In this document: piece after piece, positions 26,146-35,924 of the stretch
How the letters are laid out: every line of letters begins with the position of its first letter
How positions within the stretch are numbered: the stretch's first letter is position 1
From: Epilithonimonas caeni DSM 17710
Lineage (GTDB): Bacteria > Bacteroidota > Bacteroidia > Flavobacteriales > Weeksellaceae
Direction: 5' to 3'
Length of the DNA: 64,000 nucleotides
NCBI RefSeq assembly: GCF_000426465.1
Contig: NZ_AUFK01000014.1
Location: forward strand, 1 to 64,000
Made by a program: the position numbers and the translations under genes
The notes under the pieces: model-generated
Seen by the model: only the letters and a program-made list of their open reading frames with translations
Databases searched by the model: none
What the model was told of the DNA's origin: nothing

Positions 26146-27084
26146 CTATAATTTAACCAATGCACCCATCTCTTCAAGACAAGCTTTAGTGTAGAAATCC
26201 ATATACCCTCCTGACGACGTGAAGGTCATTTCTCCAAAATAGGCTTTACCACCTACTTCATAAAAATCCAATCTGACTTGTGGGATGTCTTTAACCAAGA
26301 CTCTACATGCCTCGATCATTCTATTTAATGATTCTGGTTTAGGAATATTAGCTTCGCACTTTCTATAATGATCTACAAATACTGATTTCTCTGTATAAAC
26401 ATTCCAGTCCATATCGTGTAATGCAACATAAGTTTCGGCTGCAATCTTCCGATTACTACAAGTCCATACATAATGTGGTTCTCCATTAAAACACCAAATT
26501 TTATAATCTATAAGTGATGTTGAAACATCACTTTTATCATTTATTAATAGTTCTTCAGCAATGATAAGTGGTTTGATAGAAAAATAATGTGGTTCTGCAG
26601 TCATAATACCAAATTTAAACTTCAACCATTTTTGAAGTTTAATTCTTACTTCCTTCTCATTGATCAAACTTTTATCTTTTACTATAAGGACAGTTCCCGA
26701 CCCATTATTAGTTTTAAAAACAAAGGACTTTGGAAGTTTAGAAAAATCGATATCATCCGCTGAGGACCATACGCCATACAACTTTACCAACAAATCACCA
26801 AAACCTGCTTTTTCGATATATTGCCTCACTGCATATTTATCTGAAAGCAAGCTCCATTTTGTTGTATCTGAATTAAACTTTAACCAGTTGATCTTCTCAT
26901 TCAAATCTTTTGGGTTATCCCAGTTTATATCTCTCTTACAGTAATCATAGTGGAGAATTGATGCTAATTTTTTCGGATTATGAAGACCTAGATATCGTAA
27001 CCACTGCTTGTATATTTCTCTTTTTATGAGAACTAAAGGGTAAAAGATTACTCTTAACACATTTTTAATCTCGGTATTATTCAT
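26146..27084 (-). CDS. TupA-like ATP-grasp protein
   Basis: A 312-residue protein with the ATPgrasp_TupA pattern: NPKDLNEKINWLKF, LSDKYAVRQYIEKAGFGDLLVKLYGVW, PKSFVFKTNNGSGTVLIVKD (ATP-binding Lys and Gly loop), DYKIWCFNGEPHYVW and VRLDFYEVGGKAYFGEMTFTSSGGYMDF (Mg ligands). Relatives are found in teichuronopeptide and capsule clusters and are thought to attach amino acids or acids through an amide or ester bond. That suggests an aminoacyl-type decoration on this polymer, an inference. Confidence 0.85.
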   Translation of the reverse strand: MNNTEIKNVLRVIFYPLVLIKREIYKQWLRYLGLHNPKKLASILHYDYCKRDINWDNPKDLNEKINWLKFNSDTTKWSLLSDKYAVRQYIEKAGFGDLLVKLYGVWSSADDIDFSKLPKSFVFKTNNGSGTVLIVKDKSLINEKEVRIKLQKWLKFKFGIMTAEPHYFSIKPLIIAEELLINDKSDVSTSLIDYKIWCFNGEPHYVWTCSNRKIAAETYVALHDMDWNVYTEKSVFVDHYRKCEANIPKPESLNRMIEACRVLVKDIPQVRLDFYEVGGKAYFGEMTFTSSGGYMDFYTKACLEEMGALVKL

Positions 27085-27161
27085 TTTTTATGGTCTTATA
27101 TTCTTTATTGAATACTTTATCAACTTAGCCTAAATCTGTTTGTGTGTTTTTTGACAAAAGT

Positions 27162-28649
27162 CTATTTCTTAATTATTTTTAACATCTTTTTTTCTGACTC
27201 ATTCATTCCCCACAAATACATTACAACCCAATATAAAAAGGCATAAGCACATATTTTTAAAATCAGAAGACTTATATTAGAAGATGAATATGAATTTAAA
27301 ATCCAACTTACTATGAAGATTGAAACTACTAAAATTATAATTTTATGAGATACTTGTTTAAAAAAAACAAACATATTTAATCCTAGTCCTTTATGATAAA
27401 AAATAAGCATTACTATTTGAGCCAAAATCCATCCTAAACTTACTCCCATCATCATCCCAATTTCTTTATACTCTTTAGATAAGTAATAACCTAAAATTAA
27501 TCCTAAAGGAAAAAAAATAAAATAAACCGTTACTTTGAAACGAACTTTATTATAGGCTTCTACCAATGAATTTACAAAGCTTAAAATTAAAGGTATGGTA
27601 TAAGATAACATAAATATAACAGCAATAGTATAAGAAGATTTATAATTTTTACCAACCCATAACATTATAAACTCTCTTCCAAATAATATAAAACCTGTAA
27701 GGATAAAAAGCAAGATAAGTAAGGATATTCGTCCTAAACGTATCATAGTATTTAGAATCTCACTTTTAGTGTTATTTATACTCATTTGAGTAGCACGAGG
27801 TAAAAACACGCTAGATATTGCACCCGAAAAAGCACCATAATAGCTACCAAGCATAACACCAACTGCATAATATGCCACCGTTTTTGTATCGGTTACTGTT
27901 CCTAAAATGACCTGTCCCGCATTCCATATAAATTGGCTTGTTATTGCCAATAAAAATATCCAAATAGAATAATTAAAGATAATTTTAATACTTTTTTTAT
28001 TGATCTCTTCAAACGCAAATTTTATACGTAATTTTTTTATTACGAATAATATTGTAATAGTAATAAAAATAATATTTAGAATTGTATCAGTAATTACAAT
28101 AGAAATGGCTTTCCCGCCAAGAGATAGTATAACTACAATTATAATTGCTCTAGAAATATATTTAATAATCGAAACCATTCTAGGCCAGACAAAATTTTCA
28201 TATGCATTACAAATAGCAGTAAACGCACCCCCAGGTAAAGTTATAGCCATATTAAAAATAAGAATCTGGAACATTACCTTAGCTTTATCTGTCTCCTCAA
28301 CAGATAGCGATTTCGAAAAAAAACTGTCTAGATTAAGATAAAATAAAACACCGATAAATACTATTAATAAGCTAATAGCAATATAAACTAAAAAGATTGT
28401 CCCTAAAAAATTCTGCTCTCCAGCTCGATCACCCTCTGCTCTATATTTTGAAATGAATCTAATAATTGTATTATTTAGCCCCAAATCCATTAAAGATAAA
28501 TAAGCTATTAACGATCCTATTAGAACATATAATCCATATTCTGAGTCTCCAAGAGAACGAATAATAAATGGAGTTAATACTAATCCTATAAGATTAGTTA
28601 ATCCAATATTGACATAAGAAAGAATCGCACCTTTTTTTAATTGACTCAT
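27162..28649 (-). CDS. Wzx-type oligosaccharide flippase
   Basis: A 495-residue membrane protein with about 14 segments, start KKGAILSYVNIGLTNLIGLVLTPFIIRSLGDSEYGLYVLIGSLIAYL, matching polysaccharide flippases of the MOP superfamily (Polysacc_synt). It moves the lipid-linked repeat unit across the inner membrane for the EpsG-like polymerase. Codons are very AT-rich compared with flanking genes such as glyA, usual for surface-polysaccharide genes acquired by exchange. Confidence 0.9.
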   Translation of the reverse strand: MSQLKKGAILSYVNIGLTNLIGLVLTPFIIRSLGDSEYGLYVLIGSLIAYLSLMDLGLNNTIIRFISKYRAEGDRAGEQNFLGTIFLVYIAISLLIVFIGVLFYLNLDSFFSKSLSVEETDKAKVMFQILIFNMAITLPGGAFTAICNAYENFVWPRMVSIIKYISRAIIIVVILSLGGKAISIVITDTILNIIFITITILFVIKKLRIKFAFEEINKKSIKIIFNYSIWIFLLAITSQFIWNAGQVILGTVTDTKTVAYYAVGVMLGSYYGAFSGAISSVFLPRATQMSINNTKSEILNTMIRLGRISLLILLFILTGFILFGREFIMLWVGKNYKSSYTIAVIFMLSYTIPLILSFVNSLVEAYNKVRFKVTVYFIFFPLGLILGYYLSKEYKEIGMMMGVSLGWILAQIVMLIFYHKGLGLNMFVFFKQVSHKIIILVVSIFIVSWILNSYSSSNISLLILKICAYAFLYWVVMYLWGMNESEKKMLKIIKK

Positions 28650-28666
28650 AGTATTTTTCAGAAAAA

Positions 28667-30988
28667 TTATAATCTGAACAAACGTTGATAGAAACTTTTC
28701 CTATTGGAATCATTATAATATCCATAGCCATATTTATATCCATATCTAGAATATTCTGGCTTAACATTATTAAGTACAAATACCATATTTTTAATTGAGC
28801 TGTCTTTTTTCAAATTAGAAGCAAACGTTAACATTTCTTTCTCAGTAAATTCTGATTTTACAGTATATACCACGACGTCTGCAACATCAACCAAATGTAA
28901 AGAATCACTTACCAACATAACAGGCGCTGAGTCCAAAACGATGTAATCATAGATTTTTTTAAGTTCATCTATCATATCATCAAATTTTTTCATATCCAGC
29001 AAATCATTAGGATTAGGTGCCTTCGAGCCACTAAAAATAACATCCAAACTCTCCGACAAGCCTGATTCTACGATATATTTTTGAATAGGGATATTGTCTG
29101 ATACCAAATAATTCGTTAAGCCTTCTCGAGCCTCTGTCATATAGCGATGTAGCTGAGGATTTCTGATATCTGCGCCTATCAATATGACCTTCCCACTTCC
29201 CGCCAGACTAAGTGCTGCATTAGTAGATATTGTGGTTTTGCCTTCTCCTTTTACAGAAGATGTGACCAATACAACCCCACCTTTCTGGATAGATTTTGTC
29301 CTTAAAATGAATTTAAGATTGGAAGTAAGTATTCGAAAAGATTCTGCAAAAATTGTAAAATCATTTTTCTCAATCAAGGGTTTTGCAATCTCACTATGAG
29401 GTACTTCAGAAATCAAAGGTATATTAGCCACTAATGTTTCTATATCATCTTTTGAACGAACCTTGTTGTCCAAAACATTGACGATGAAAATAATTAACAA
29501 TGGCAAAATCAACCCTAAAGATACAGCACCGATTTTCACCTGTGTATAATTAGGTGTTACAATACCTACTGTATAAGCCGGGTTTACCAATTTTGTTTTA
29601 GGAGTGGTAACTGCAAGTGTAATTGCATTCTCCTCTCTTTTTTGAAGAAGATAAAGATAAAGAGATTCTTTAAGATTACGTTGTCTTTCTATATTTCTAA
29701 ATACACGTTCTTGTGTGGGGAATTTTAAAATAGAGCCTTTGTCTTCGCCAATCTCCATATTAGTTTTCCCAATGTTTTTCTGAGCCTGTCCTCTTGCTTC
29801 TTGTATGCTATTTCTAATAAGATAACTCAGTTCTGCGAGATCTTTATCGAAAGCCTTAATCGACGGATTATCATTTGTAGCTTGATTAAGAGTTCTTTTT
29901 TTCAGTAAAAGCTTTTCATTATACTGGTGGAGCAATGCTTCTGTAGTTTCCGGCATTCCTAACCCAGTCGGGAAGAGTTGATCTTTTCCAGAGGAAGCCA
30001 TATCATAAATAGAATTAAGAATCTGTAATTTAGATGACTCGTTGTATATATTCTCAACGTTTCCAGTTAATCTATTAACTGCTATTCCTGCCTGAACATC
30101 AAGATCTGTTAGTTTGTTGGCTTTTTTGAAGTTTTCTTTATCCAACTCTATTTTTCCAAGATCACCAGAAATAAGGTCCAATCTGGCATCAATGAACTCA
30201 GCTGTATTTTGAGCTTCTGCATTTTTATCATTTACACCATCTAGATTGTACTGGTTGGTGAGCTCATTCAAAATATCTTCAGATTTGCTCGGCGCCTCTC
30301 CTATAAGCGAAATATCCATCAACAAACCTTTTGGAAGTTGTACTGTAATGCTTTTTTCCAATTGCATTTCAGCTATTTTATCACTTCTAAAAACAACTAA
30401 GTTCCTATAAGGCAAATATCCTTTAAAATTTCTCTTGATAACAACGCTTCCCCAAGGCAACTTTACTATCTCGCCATATTTAAAGGTGTCTTTACTATTA
30501 AGCAAAGGCCCTTCCGAAAATTTGAACGAGTTGTTATTTACTGGCTCAATAAAATAAGTCGCTTCTTGAAAATCCTTATCTGCAAATATAATTTTACCAA
30601 AATAAGGTGACATTTTGTAAAGTTCTATCTCTCTTATCTTTCCTTTTGCATAGAAACTAACACTAAGGTCAAGATTTTTGACCACTTTTTGAATGATTGG
30701 CTTGGATATAATCACCGCCGCCTCTCCTTGTAATTCCTCATCTCCGCTGATACCCATCCCTAGGTTTTTAAGGTCTGATAGTGCTCCTTTATCAGCATCG
30801 GATTCTTGAAAAAGTAATGTTGTTTTAGAAAGATATTGTGGTTGTGTATATTTTAAATAAAGAAACGCTGCAGTATAAAACAATACCATACTTAATAATA
30901 TCCAAGGCCAATATTTAAGAAATTTAAAAATCTCCTTCTTAAAATTGATTTTTTTCTGGTGGCCAATGTTGGGGTCTAATAATTCCAT
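28667..30988 (-). CDS. Wzc-type tyrosine autokinase and polysaccharide co-polymerase
   Basis: 773 residues from ATG 30988. An N-terminal Wzz-like part with a membrane helix (WPWILLSMVLFYTAAFLYL), a long coiled periplasmic section and a second membrane helix (VSLGLILPLLIIFIVNVL near 460), then a BY-kinase domain with Walker A SSVKGEGKTTIS (about 575-586), Walker A' IGADIRNPQLH and Walker B YIVLDSAPV. The C-terminal tail is Tyr-rich (SRYGYKYGYGYYND), the autophosphorylation cluster. It controls chain length and export together with the outer-membrane lipoprotein. The upstream in-frame start (31057) would overlap that gene. Confidence 0.93.
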   Translation of the reverse strand: MELLDPNIGHQKKINFKKEIFKFLKYWPWILLSMVLFYTAAFLYLKYTQPQYLSKTTLLFQESDADKGALSDLKNLGMGISGDEELQGEAAVIISKPIIQKVVKNLDLSVSFYAKGKIREIELYKMSPYFGKIIFADKDFQEATYFIEPVNNNSFKFSEGPLLNSKDTFKYGEIVKLPWGSVVIKRNFKGYLPYRNLVVFRSDKIAEMQLEKSITVQLPKGLLMDISLIGEAPSKSEDILNELTNQYNLDGVNDKNAEAQNTAEFIDARLDLISGDLGKIELDKENFKKANKLTDLDVQAGIAVNRLTGNVENIYNESSKLQILNSIYDMASSGKDQLFPTGLGMPETTEALLHQYNEKLLLKKRTLNQATNDNPSIKAFDKDLAELSYLIRNSIQEARGQAQKNIGKTNMEIGEDKGSILKFPTQERVFRNIERQRNLKESLYLYLLQKREENAITLAVTTPKTKLVNPAYTVGIVTPNYTQVKIGAVSLGLILPLLIIFIVNVLDNKVRSKDDIETLVANIPLISEVPHSEIAKPLIEKNDFTIFAESFRILTSNLKFILRTKSIQKGGVVLVTSSVKGEGKTTISTNAALSLAGSGKVILIGADIRNPQLHRYMTEAREGLTNYLVSDNIPIQKYIVESGLSESLDVIFSGSKAPNPNDLLDMKKFDDMIDELKKIYDYIVLDSAPVMLVSDSLHLVDVADVVVYTVKSEFTEKEMLTFASNLKKDSSIKNMVFVLNNVKPEYSRYGYKYGYGYYNDSNRKSFYQRLFRL

Positions 30989-30996
30989 TAAAAATG

Positions 30997-31788
30997 TTAT
31001 CTTGTAAATCTGACTAATAAAGCCGCAATACTGACAGCCACTGTTATCAGCTGCCAAAATAAAGTTCTGTTAGGGTTAGTATTGTTGGCAGCAATCTGCT
31101 TGTTTCTATCAGGCTCTACATAGACAATATCATTCTGCTGAAGATAATAATATGGAGAATTAACAATGCTTGCATCTGAAAAGTCTAAAGTGACAACAGA
31201 ATCTTTTTTCGATTCTTCTGAATAGCGAAGCAGCTTCACTTTTGTTCGGTCTGCTGCATCTGTCATATCTCCTGCAAGAGCCAGCGCCTGAAATAGATTA
31301 ATTCTTTCTGTATTTGACGTCTTTGTTCCCGGCATTTTAACCTCTCCCAAAACACTGATATTGAGATTCACTAGACGGATATCCACTATTGGGTCGGTTA
31401 AGTAAACTTTCAATCGTTGTTCTAAATCTTCCTTTAATTGTTGTTTTGTCATTCCTTGACAATAGACCTTTCCTAAAACAGGAAATGTAATGAAGCCTTC
31501 AGTAGAAACCATATATCTGCTTCCACTATTATTTATAACAGCAGAACTACTTTCGGCCGTATTATTTGTAGAAGATATAGTGTTAAGATTAAAAGGTTTT
31601 ACAGCAATTTCATCAAAAGCAGAGACAACAATCTCCAAAACATCTCCTTCTTTGATTTTTAGTCCCGTATATCTAGCTTGGTTAGTTTCTTGCTCGAAAT
31701 TATGATTACTCATATAAACCATATTTTCTTTCGGCTTGCAAGAAAAAGTAAAAATGAATATGAGTATTATAAGGATTGGTCTTTTCAT
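30997..31788 (-). CDS. Wza-like polysaccharide export lipoprotein
   Basis: 263 residues from ATG 31788: lipoprotein signal ILIILIFIFTFSC with the lipobox Cys, then the Poly_export domain (IKEGDVLEIVVSAFDE, GFITFPVLGKVYCQGMTKQQLKEDLEQRL) and a SLBB domain (VNLNISVLGEVKMPGT, LFQALALAGDMTDAADRTKVKLLR), ending in a C-terminal membrane helix (FWQLITVAVSIAALLVRF). It forms the outer-membrane exit for the polymer. The TTG at 31803 lies inside a hairpin, so ATG 31788 is chosen. First gene of the cluster. Confidence 0.92.
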   Translation of the reverse strand: MKRPILIILIFIFTFSCKPKENMVYMSNHNFEQETNQARYTGLKIKEGDVLEIVVSAFDEIAVKPFNLNTISSTNNTAESSSAVINNSGSRYMVSTEGFITFPVLGKVYCQGMTKQQLKEDLEQRLKVYLTDPIVDIRLVNLNISVLGEVKMPGTKTSNTERINLFQALALAGDMTDAADRTKVKLLRYSEESKKDSVVTLDFSDASIVNSPYYYLQQNDIVYVEPDRNKQIAANNTNPNRTLFWQLITVAVSIAALLVRFTR

Positions 31789-31797
31789 TTTATAAGG

Positions 31798-31817
31798 CTG
31801 CAACTAATGAGTTGCAG
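31798..31817 (-). other. Hairpin just upstream of the export gene start
   Basis: CTGCAACT / AGTTGCAG, an exact 8-bp stem with a 4-nt loop, 10 bp before the ATG at 31788 on the transcribed strand. No T run follows, so it is more likely a translational control structure or mRNA-stability hairpin than a terminator. Confidence 0.5.
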
Positions 31818-31848
31818 GATTATCATATATTAATTTAGCTTATAATTT

Positions 31849-32505
31849 CTAGTTAGTCTCTCCAATATAGTAGCTAAGACCTATTGCTAAAAATCTATTA
31901 TATGAGGAATATTCCTTATATTCTGGATATACTTTTGAAAGTCCTCTGTCGAATCTTATAAATACATCCCATTTATTATCCACTTTTACACCAACTTTTG
32001 CAGAAACCCCATAACCAAAACTATCTGCCTTTTGCCCTAGGCCAAATTTTGCAGGATCATATCCCGCAGCCATCGCCCTGTTTACAGCATCTCCTTCTTC
32101 AATCTTTTCTGACACAAGAAATTCGAATTTTGGTCCAACCATAAAATATATATCTCCTTTATAACCATGATTCTTCATGAAATACTTTAGGTAGATAGGT
32201 ACAGCAATATAAGTATTATTATATTTTTGACGATTATTATCATCTTCGTTCCATGAAGCGCGTTCTCCAATAGTATAAACTTCCAATTGAGGTGTCAGAT
32301 ACAACCAAGCAGAGTCATAGATATCATTAGGAACTATAGAAAAATCTGCAAAAACACCAACACTGCCACCAAAATTAGCTTTTGATGCATTATGAATACC
32401 TGCAATAGAACCTCTATGCAAACTTCCTGTTACACCATACTTTATAAATTGAGCGTTAATAGAGCCAAACACCAATAAGGAATATATAACAATTAGCTTT
32501 CTCAT
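31849..32505 (-). CDS. PorT-like outer-membrane beta-barrel protein
   Basis: A 218-residue protein with a signal peptide (MRKLIVIYSLLVFGSINAQ) and beta-strand pattern typical of outer membrane beta-barrel domains: IKYGVTGSLHRGSIAG, GGSVGVFADFSI, LYLTPQLEVYTIGE, YIAVPIYLKYFM (strongly reminiscent of the LEIPLLLKY strand of this family), MVGPKFEFLVSE, FGYGVSAKVGVKV, and a final strand FLAIGLSYYIG. It lies directly upstream of the export gene on the same strand, so it may be the operon's first gene and take part in polysaccharide export. Confidence 0.78.
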   Translation of the reverse strand: MRKLIVIYSLLVFGSINAQFIKYGVTGSLHRGSIAGIHNASKANFGGSVGVFADFSIVPNDIYDSAWLYLTPQLEVYTIGERASWNEDDNNRQKYNNTYIAVPIYLKYFMKNHGYKGDIYFMVGPKFEFLVSEKIEEGDAVNRAMAAGYDPAKFGLGQKADSFGYGVSAKVGVKVDNKWDVFIRFDRGLSKVYPEYKEYSSYNRFLAIGLSYYIGETN

Positions 32506-32616
32506 GAATTTTATTTGTTCGAATTTGGGACGAAATTAAGAATTTTTTATTTATTTTTATGAAATATTTTTAATTGTTGTTAATATTTCAATATTAATTT
32601 AATTTAACGTTGATTT

Positions 32617-33081
32617 TCACTCATTCTGTAAAATCTCGCAAATCAAGTCATACTCAAAGCCTTTGGACAATAAGTACTTTATCGTTTTGTTCTTTCTCTG
32701 ATATTCTTTCGCCTCTTTTTGTTTGGAAAAATAATCTTGATAGATCTTATTTAAAGCTTTTTCATAATCATTATCATCGATTTCGTCCATACATTTGGAA
32801 ATCAATTTATCCGCAATTCCTTTTTGCTTAAGATTGAGTCTGATCTTATTCCTTCCCCAGTGTTTGATATAGAACTTTCCCCGGATATAACTTCTGGTAA
32901 AACGCTCTTCATTAAGATAATTTTCCTTCATTAAATAAAGAAAAATCTCATCCTTAGCTTCCGGTATCAAAAGAAACTCTCTCATTTTCTGTTCCACTTC
33001 AGAATGACATCTGTCCTGATAAACACAATAGTTTACTAGCTTCAGTTTAATTTCATCGAAAGTCAATGATTTTTTTTCCAT
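32617..33081 (-). CDS. recX: RecX regulatory protein
   Basis: A 154-residue protein with the RecX three-helix repeats: LVNYCVYQDRCHSEVEQKMREFLL, LMKENYLNEERFTRSYIRGKFYIKHWGRNKIRLNLKQKGI, and KALNKIYQDYFSKQKEAKEYQRKNKTIKYLLSKGFEYDLICEIL. RecX binds RecA filaments and limits their activity. ATG 33081 (MEKKSLTFDEI) is used because the alternative start at 33108 lies inside the glyA terminator hairpin. recA is not adjacent. Confidence 0.9.
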   Translation of the reverse strand: MEKKSLTFDEIKLKLVNYCVYQDRCHSEVEQKMREFLLIPEAKDEIFLYLMKENYLNEERFTRSYIRGKFYIKHWGRNKIRLNLKQKGIADKLISKCMDEIDDNDYEKALNKIYQDYFSKQKEAKEYQRKNKTIKYLLSKGFEYDLICEILQNE

Positions 33082-33082
33082 A

Positions 33083-33116
33083 AAAAAAGAATGAGCAAAG
33101 ATGCTCATTCTTTTTT
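33083..33116 (-). terminator. glyA terminator
   Basis: Nine-bp stem GAATGAGCA / TGCTCATTC (33089-33097 and 33102-33110) with an AAGA loop, flanked by A and T runs; seven T follow on the minus strand. Confidence 0.85.
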
Positions 33117-33135
33117 AAAATTCAGAATTGTTTTT

Positions 33136-34404
33136 TTAATAATTGAAAAGCTCATGACCTTCCATCAATTCATTTACTTTCGTTCTAACAGAAGATAAAA
33201 CCTCTTCGTTCTTGATATTATCAACCACTTCAGAAATCAAACCAGCAATTGTTGCCATATCGTTTTCTTTAAGACCCCTTGTCGTGATTGCTGCAGTTCC
33301 AAGACGAATCCCAGAAGTTGTAAATGGCGATTTGTCATCAAAAGGAACCATGTTTTTGTTACAGGTAATATCTGCTTTTACCAAAGCTTTCTCGGTTTCT
33401 TTTCCGTTTACATTCTTATTTCTAAGGTCGATCAGCATTAAGTGATTATCCGTTCCTCCGCTCACGATTTCGAAGCCTAAGTCTACCATCGATTTTGCTA
33501 AAGCCTGAGCATTCGCCTTTACTTGTTTTGCATAAACTTCGAATTTAGGGTCAATGGCCTCTGCAAATGCAACTGCTTTCGCACCAATCACGTGTTCCAA
33601 TGGGCCTCCCTGGATTCCTGGAAAAACAGCACCATCCAATACAGCACTCATTAATTTAGTTTCGCCTTTCGGCGTTTTATGTCCGTAAGTATTTTCGAAA
33701 TCCTTGCCCATCATAATCATTCCACCTCTTGGGCCTCTCAACGTTTTGTGAGTCGTCGTCGTCACAACGTGGCAATGTTCGAATGGATTATTTAAAAGGC
33801 TTTTTGCAACCAAACCAGCTGGATGTGCAATATCCGCCCAGAGCGTTGCTCCAATCTCATCCGCAACTTCTCTGAATTTAGCATAGTCCAAATCCCTGGA
33901 ATAAGCAGAAAATCCCGCGATCAGCATCTTTGGTTTTTCTCTGAGTGCCACTTCTCTCATTTGGTCATAATCTATAAGACCTGTTTCTTTTTGAACACCA
34001 TAAGAACAAACCTGATATTGAATGCCTGAGAAATTAACCGCCGAACCGTGTGTGAGATGCCCCCCCATAGATAAATCCATCCCCATCACTTTATCGCCAG
34101 GTTTAAGAACAGAAAGATAGATTGCAGCATTCGCCTGAGAACCAGAATGTGGCTGAACATTCACATAATCTACACCAAACAATTCTTTTGCTCTGTCGAT
34201 CGCCAGTTGCTCTACTTCATCTACAACTTCACATCCGCCGTAATATCTACGTCCGGGATAACCTTCCGCATATTTATTGGTCAGCACACTTCCCATTGCT
34301 TTCATCACGTTTTCGGAAACAAAATTTTCCGAAGCGATCAGTTCAATGCCATGTGTTTGTCTTTGTCTTTCTTTTTCAATTAGTTCGAAAATCGGGTCTT
34401 GCAT
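33136..34404 (-). CDS. glyA: Serine hydroxymethyltransferase
   Basis: A PLP enzyme converting serine and tetrahydrofolate to glycine and methylene-tetrahydrofolate. The 422-residue protein has [37 protein letters not shown], the substrate and cofactor loops ([24 protein letters not shown]-like [13 protein letters not shown]), and the PLP-Lys motif [19 protein letters not shown]-terminal [20 protein letters not shown]. Full family length. Confidence 0.97.
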   Translation of the reverse strand: MQDPIFELIEKERQRQTHGIELIASENFVSENVMKAMGSVLTNKYAEGYPGRRYYGGCEVVDEVEQLAIDRAKELFGVDYVNVQPHSGSQANAAIYLSVLKPGDKVMGMDLSMGGHLTHGSAVNFSGIQYQVCSYGVQKETGLIDYDQMREVALREKPKMLIAGFSAYSRDLDYAKFREVADEIGATLWADIAHPAGLVAKSLLNNPFEHCHVVTTTTHKTLRGPRGGMIMMGKDFENTYGHKTPKGETKLMSAVLDGAVFPGIQGGPLEHVIGAKAVAFAEAIDPKFEVYAKQVKANAQALAKSMVDLGFEIVSGGTDNHLMLIDLRNKNVNGKETEKALVKADITCNKNMVPFDDKSPFTTSGIRLGTAAITTRGLKENDMATIAGLISEVVDNIKNEEVLSSVRTKVNELMEGHELFNY

Positions 34405-34481
34405 TTCTTAGATTTATTTTTCCCAAAAGTAAGAAATTCTAAAGAAATTTTCATACCTTTCATTGATTAACCTTATTCAAA

Positions 34482-34778
34482 ATGAAATCAAAGAAAAAGT
34501 ATAAAAAAGAACTTCTAAAATCTCTGAAATATATGGAAGCCGCAGAAAGTGCCTCCCTGAGAGTAATGACCAACCTGATGCTTCTTAAGGAAATGAAAGA
34601 GAATAATATCAAGTTCAAAAAAGGTGATGTATTTTCTTTCGAGGATGATATCTTCGACTATAGTGATGATAAGAACGTCCGTATTTTGGCCAAACTCCGA
34701 AAAAAAATGATGAAAGCAATGAATAAGCTAGTTGAAAACAATAAGTTCAAAGATAAGGAACTTAAGTTTCTGGCTTAA
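34482..34778 (+). CDS. Small charged hypothetical protein
   Basis: A 98-residue protein very rich in Lys (about a quarter of residues), with predicted helices (SLKYMEAAESASLRVMTNLMLLKEM) and an acidic middle (FEDDIFDYSDD). It is divergent from glyA and followed by a good terminator, so it looks like a real gene. No family recognised. Confidence 0.6.
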   Translation: MKSKKKYKKELLKSLKYMEAAESASLRVMTNLMLLKEMKENNIKFKKGDVFSFEDDIFDYSDDKNVRILAKLRKKMMKAMNKLVENNKFKDKELKFLA

Positions 34779-34802
34779 ATATATTATATTGACTTAAATA
34801 AA

Positions 34803-34828
34803 AATTCCCTTTTCAGAAAGGGAATTTA
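34803..34828. terminator. Bidirectional terminator
   Basis: AAATTCCCTTT / AAAGGGAATTT, an 11-bp stem with a TCAG loop, between the convergent small protein and DUF72 genes. Confidence 0.8.
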
Positions 34829-34832
34829 ATTT

Positions 34833-35720
34833 TCAAAACAAAGTCGGTTGCTCAGAAGCCATTGTGGGAATATGGATATCTGTCCCGAATTCTTTATTCA
34901 CATTCTCAATAAAATAAGCTGATAATAACGGCGATGCTTTTTCAACATTCTGATGAACGAAAAAATAAAGATTCTGCAGCCCTTCTTTTTTCCAGATCTT
35001 GATTCTTTCCAGCCAGTCGTCCAGTCTTGCATAATCGCTTTCTGCATTGGCTCCAACATAACGTATAAAAGCATGAGGCGTTGTAAGCCGCATGTGAAGC
35101 ATGTCACGTCGCCCGGCTGTATCTACAATGATGTTGGTGATTTGATTCATTTCAAATAATTCACAAACGGTATTGAATACTTCTTCGTCGGTGAACCATT
35201 CCGTATTTCTCAATTCAATTGCTAACGGAACTTCTTTTGGCCAATCCTGTACAAATTTTTCCAATCGTTCATAATCTTTCGGTTTGAAATTATCGTGAAG
35301 CTGAAGAAAAACCATTCCCAATTTCTCGTCAAAATTAAGAACGGCCGAAGCAAATTGTGTAACGACATCGGTAACATTCAACAATCTGCGGAAGTGTGAA
35401 ACGGTGTTAGTAATCTTCGGAAAGAATTTGAAATCCTTTGGTGTCTTTTCTTTCCACGTCTGAACTTGTTCTGCTGTCGGCATACCGTAGAAAGTCGCGT
35501 TCAACTCAATCGAATTAAGTTGAGTAGCATAGTATGTTAACTCGTCTTTTGTTCCTTTCGGATAAAAACCTTTGAGATCGGTCTTGTTCCACTTTGCGCA
35601 ACCGATGGAGATATTATTCAAACCTTTTTTATTCTTCTCGAGAATGAATTTGGTTTGAGGATGGTCTTTTGGCAAAGTAAAATCGATTTTCGACGGGTCA
35701 GCAACTTGTCCGAATTTCAT
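34833..35720 (-). CDS. DUF72 (YecE) family protein
   Basis: A 295-residue TIM-barrel-like protein with the DUF72 pattern: ISIGCAKWNKTDLKGFYP, YATQLNSIELNATFYGMPTAEQVQTWKEKTPKDFKFFPKI, FLQLHDNFKPKDYERLEKFV, LAIELRNTEWF and the C-terminal MLHMRLTTPHAFIRYVGAN, plus NLYFFVHQN. Function unknown; distant relation to endonuclease IV-like barrels has been proposed. Single gene. Confidence 0.9.
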   Translation of the reverse strand: MKFGQVADPSKIDFTLPKDHPQTKFILEKNKKGLNNISIGCAKWNKTDLKGFYPKGTKDELTYYATQLNSIELNATFYGMPTAEQVQTWKEKTPKDFKFFPKITNTVSHFRRLLNVTDVVTQFASAVLNFDEKLGMVFLQLHDNFKPKDYERLEKFVQDWPKEVPLAIELRNTEWFTDEEVFNTVCELFEMNQITNIIVDTAGRRDMLHMRLTTPHAFIRYVGANAESDYARLDDWLERIKIWKKEGLQNLYFFVHQNVEKASPLLSAYFIENVNKEFGTDIHIPTMASEQPTLF

Positions 35721-35771
35721 TAGAATTAAAATTTAAAGTTCGAGGCTTAAAGTTAAGTAAAGTTTGATGAT

Positions 35772-35840
35772 TTTAAACGCAAAGTCCGCAAAGATTTTTT
35801 TGATTAACAGAATGCTTTTAAGTTCGCAAAGCCGTAAACT
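35772..35840. repeat. Half copy of the palindromic dispersed repeat
   Basis: Shares the full 22-bp end and the following CTTTTAAGTTCGCAAAGCCG block with the left half of the element at 6056-6224; the right half is missing. It lies between the DUF72 start and the nrdA terminator. Confidence 0.75.
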
Positions 35841-35857
35841 TAGCAAAGAAACTCAAA

Positions 35858-35894
35858 CAAAAAACCACCTCGTTTTTACAACAAGATGGTTTTT
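35858..35894 (-). terminator. nrdA terminator
   Basis: On the minus strand AAAAACCATCT pairs with AGGTGGTTTTT (one G-U) around a 13-nt loop, followed by a T run. It lies 31 bp past the nrdA stop. Confidence 0.7.
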
Positions 35895-35924
35895 AATTAT
35901 CAATTGTTAATTTTTAATTATTGT

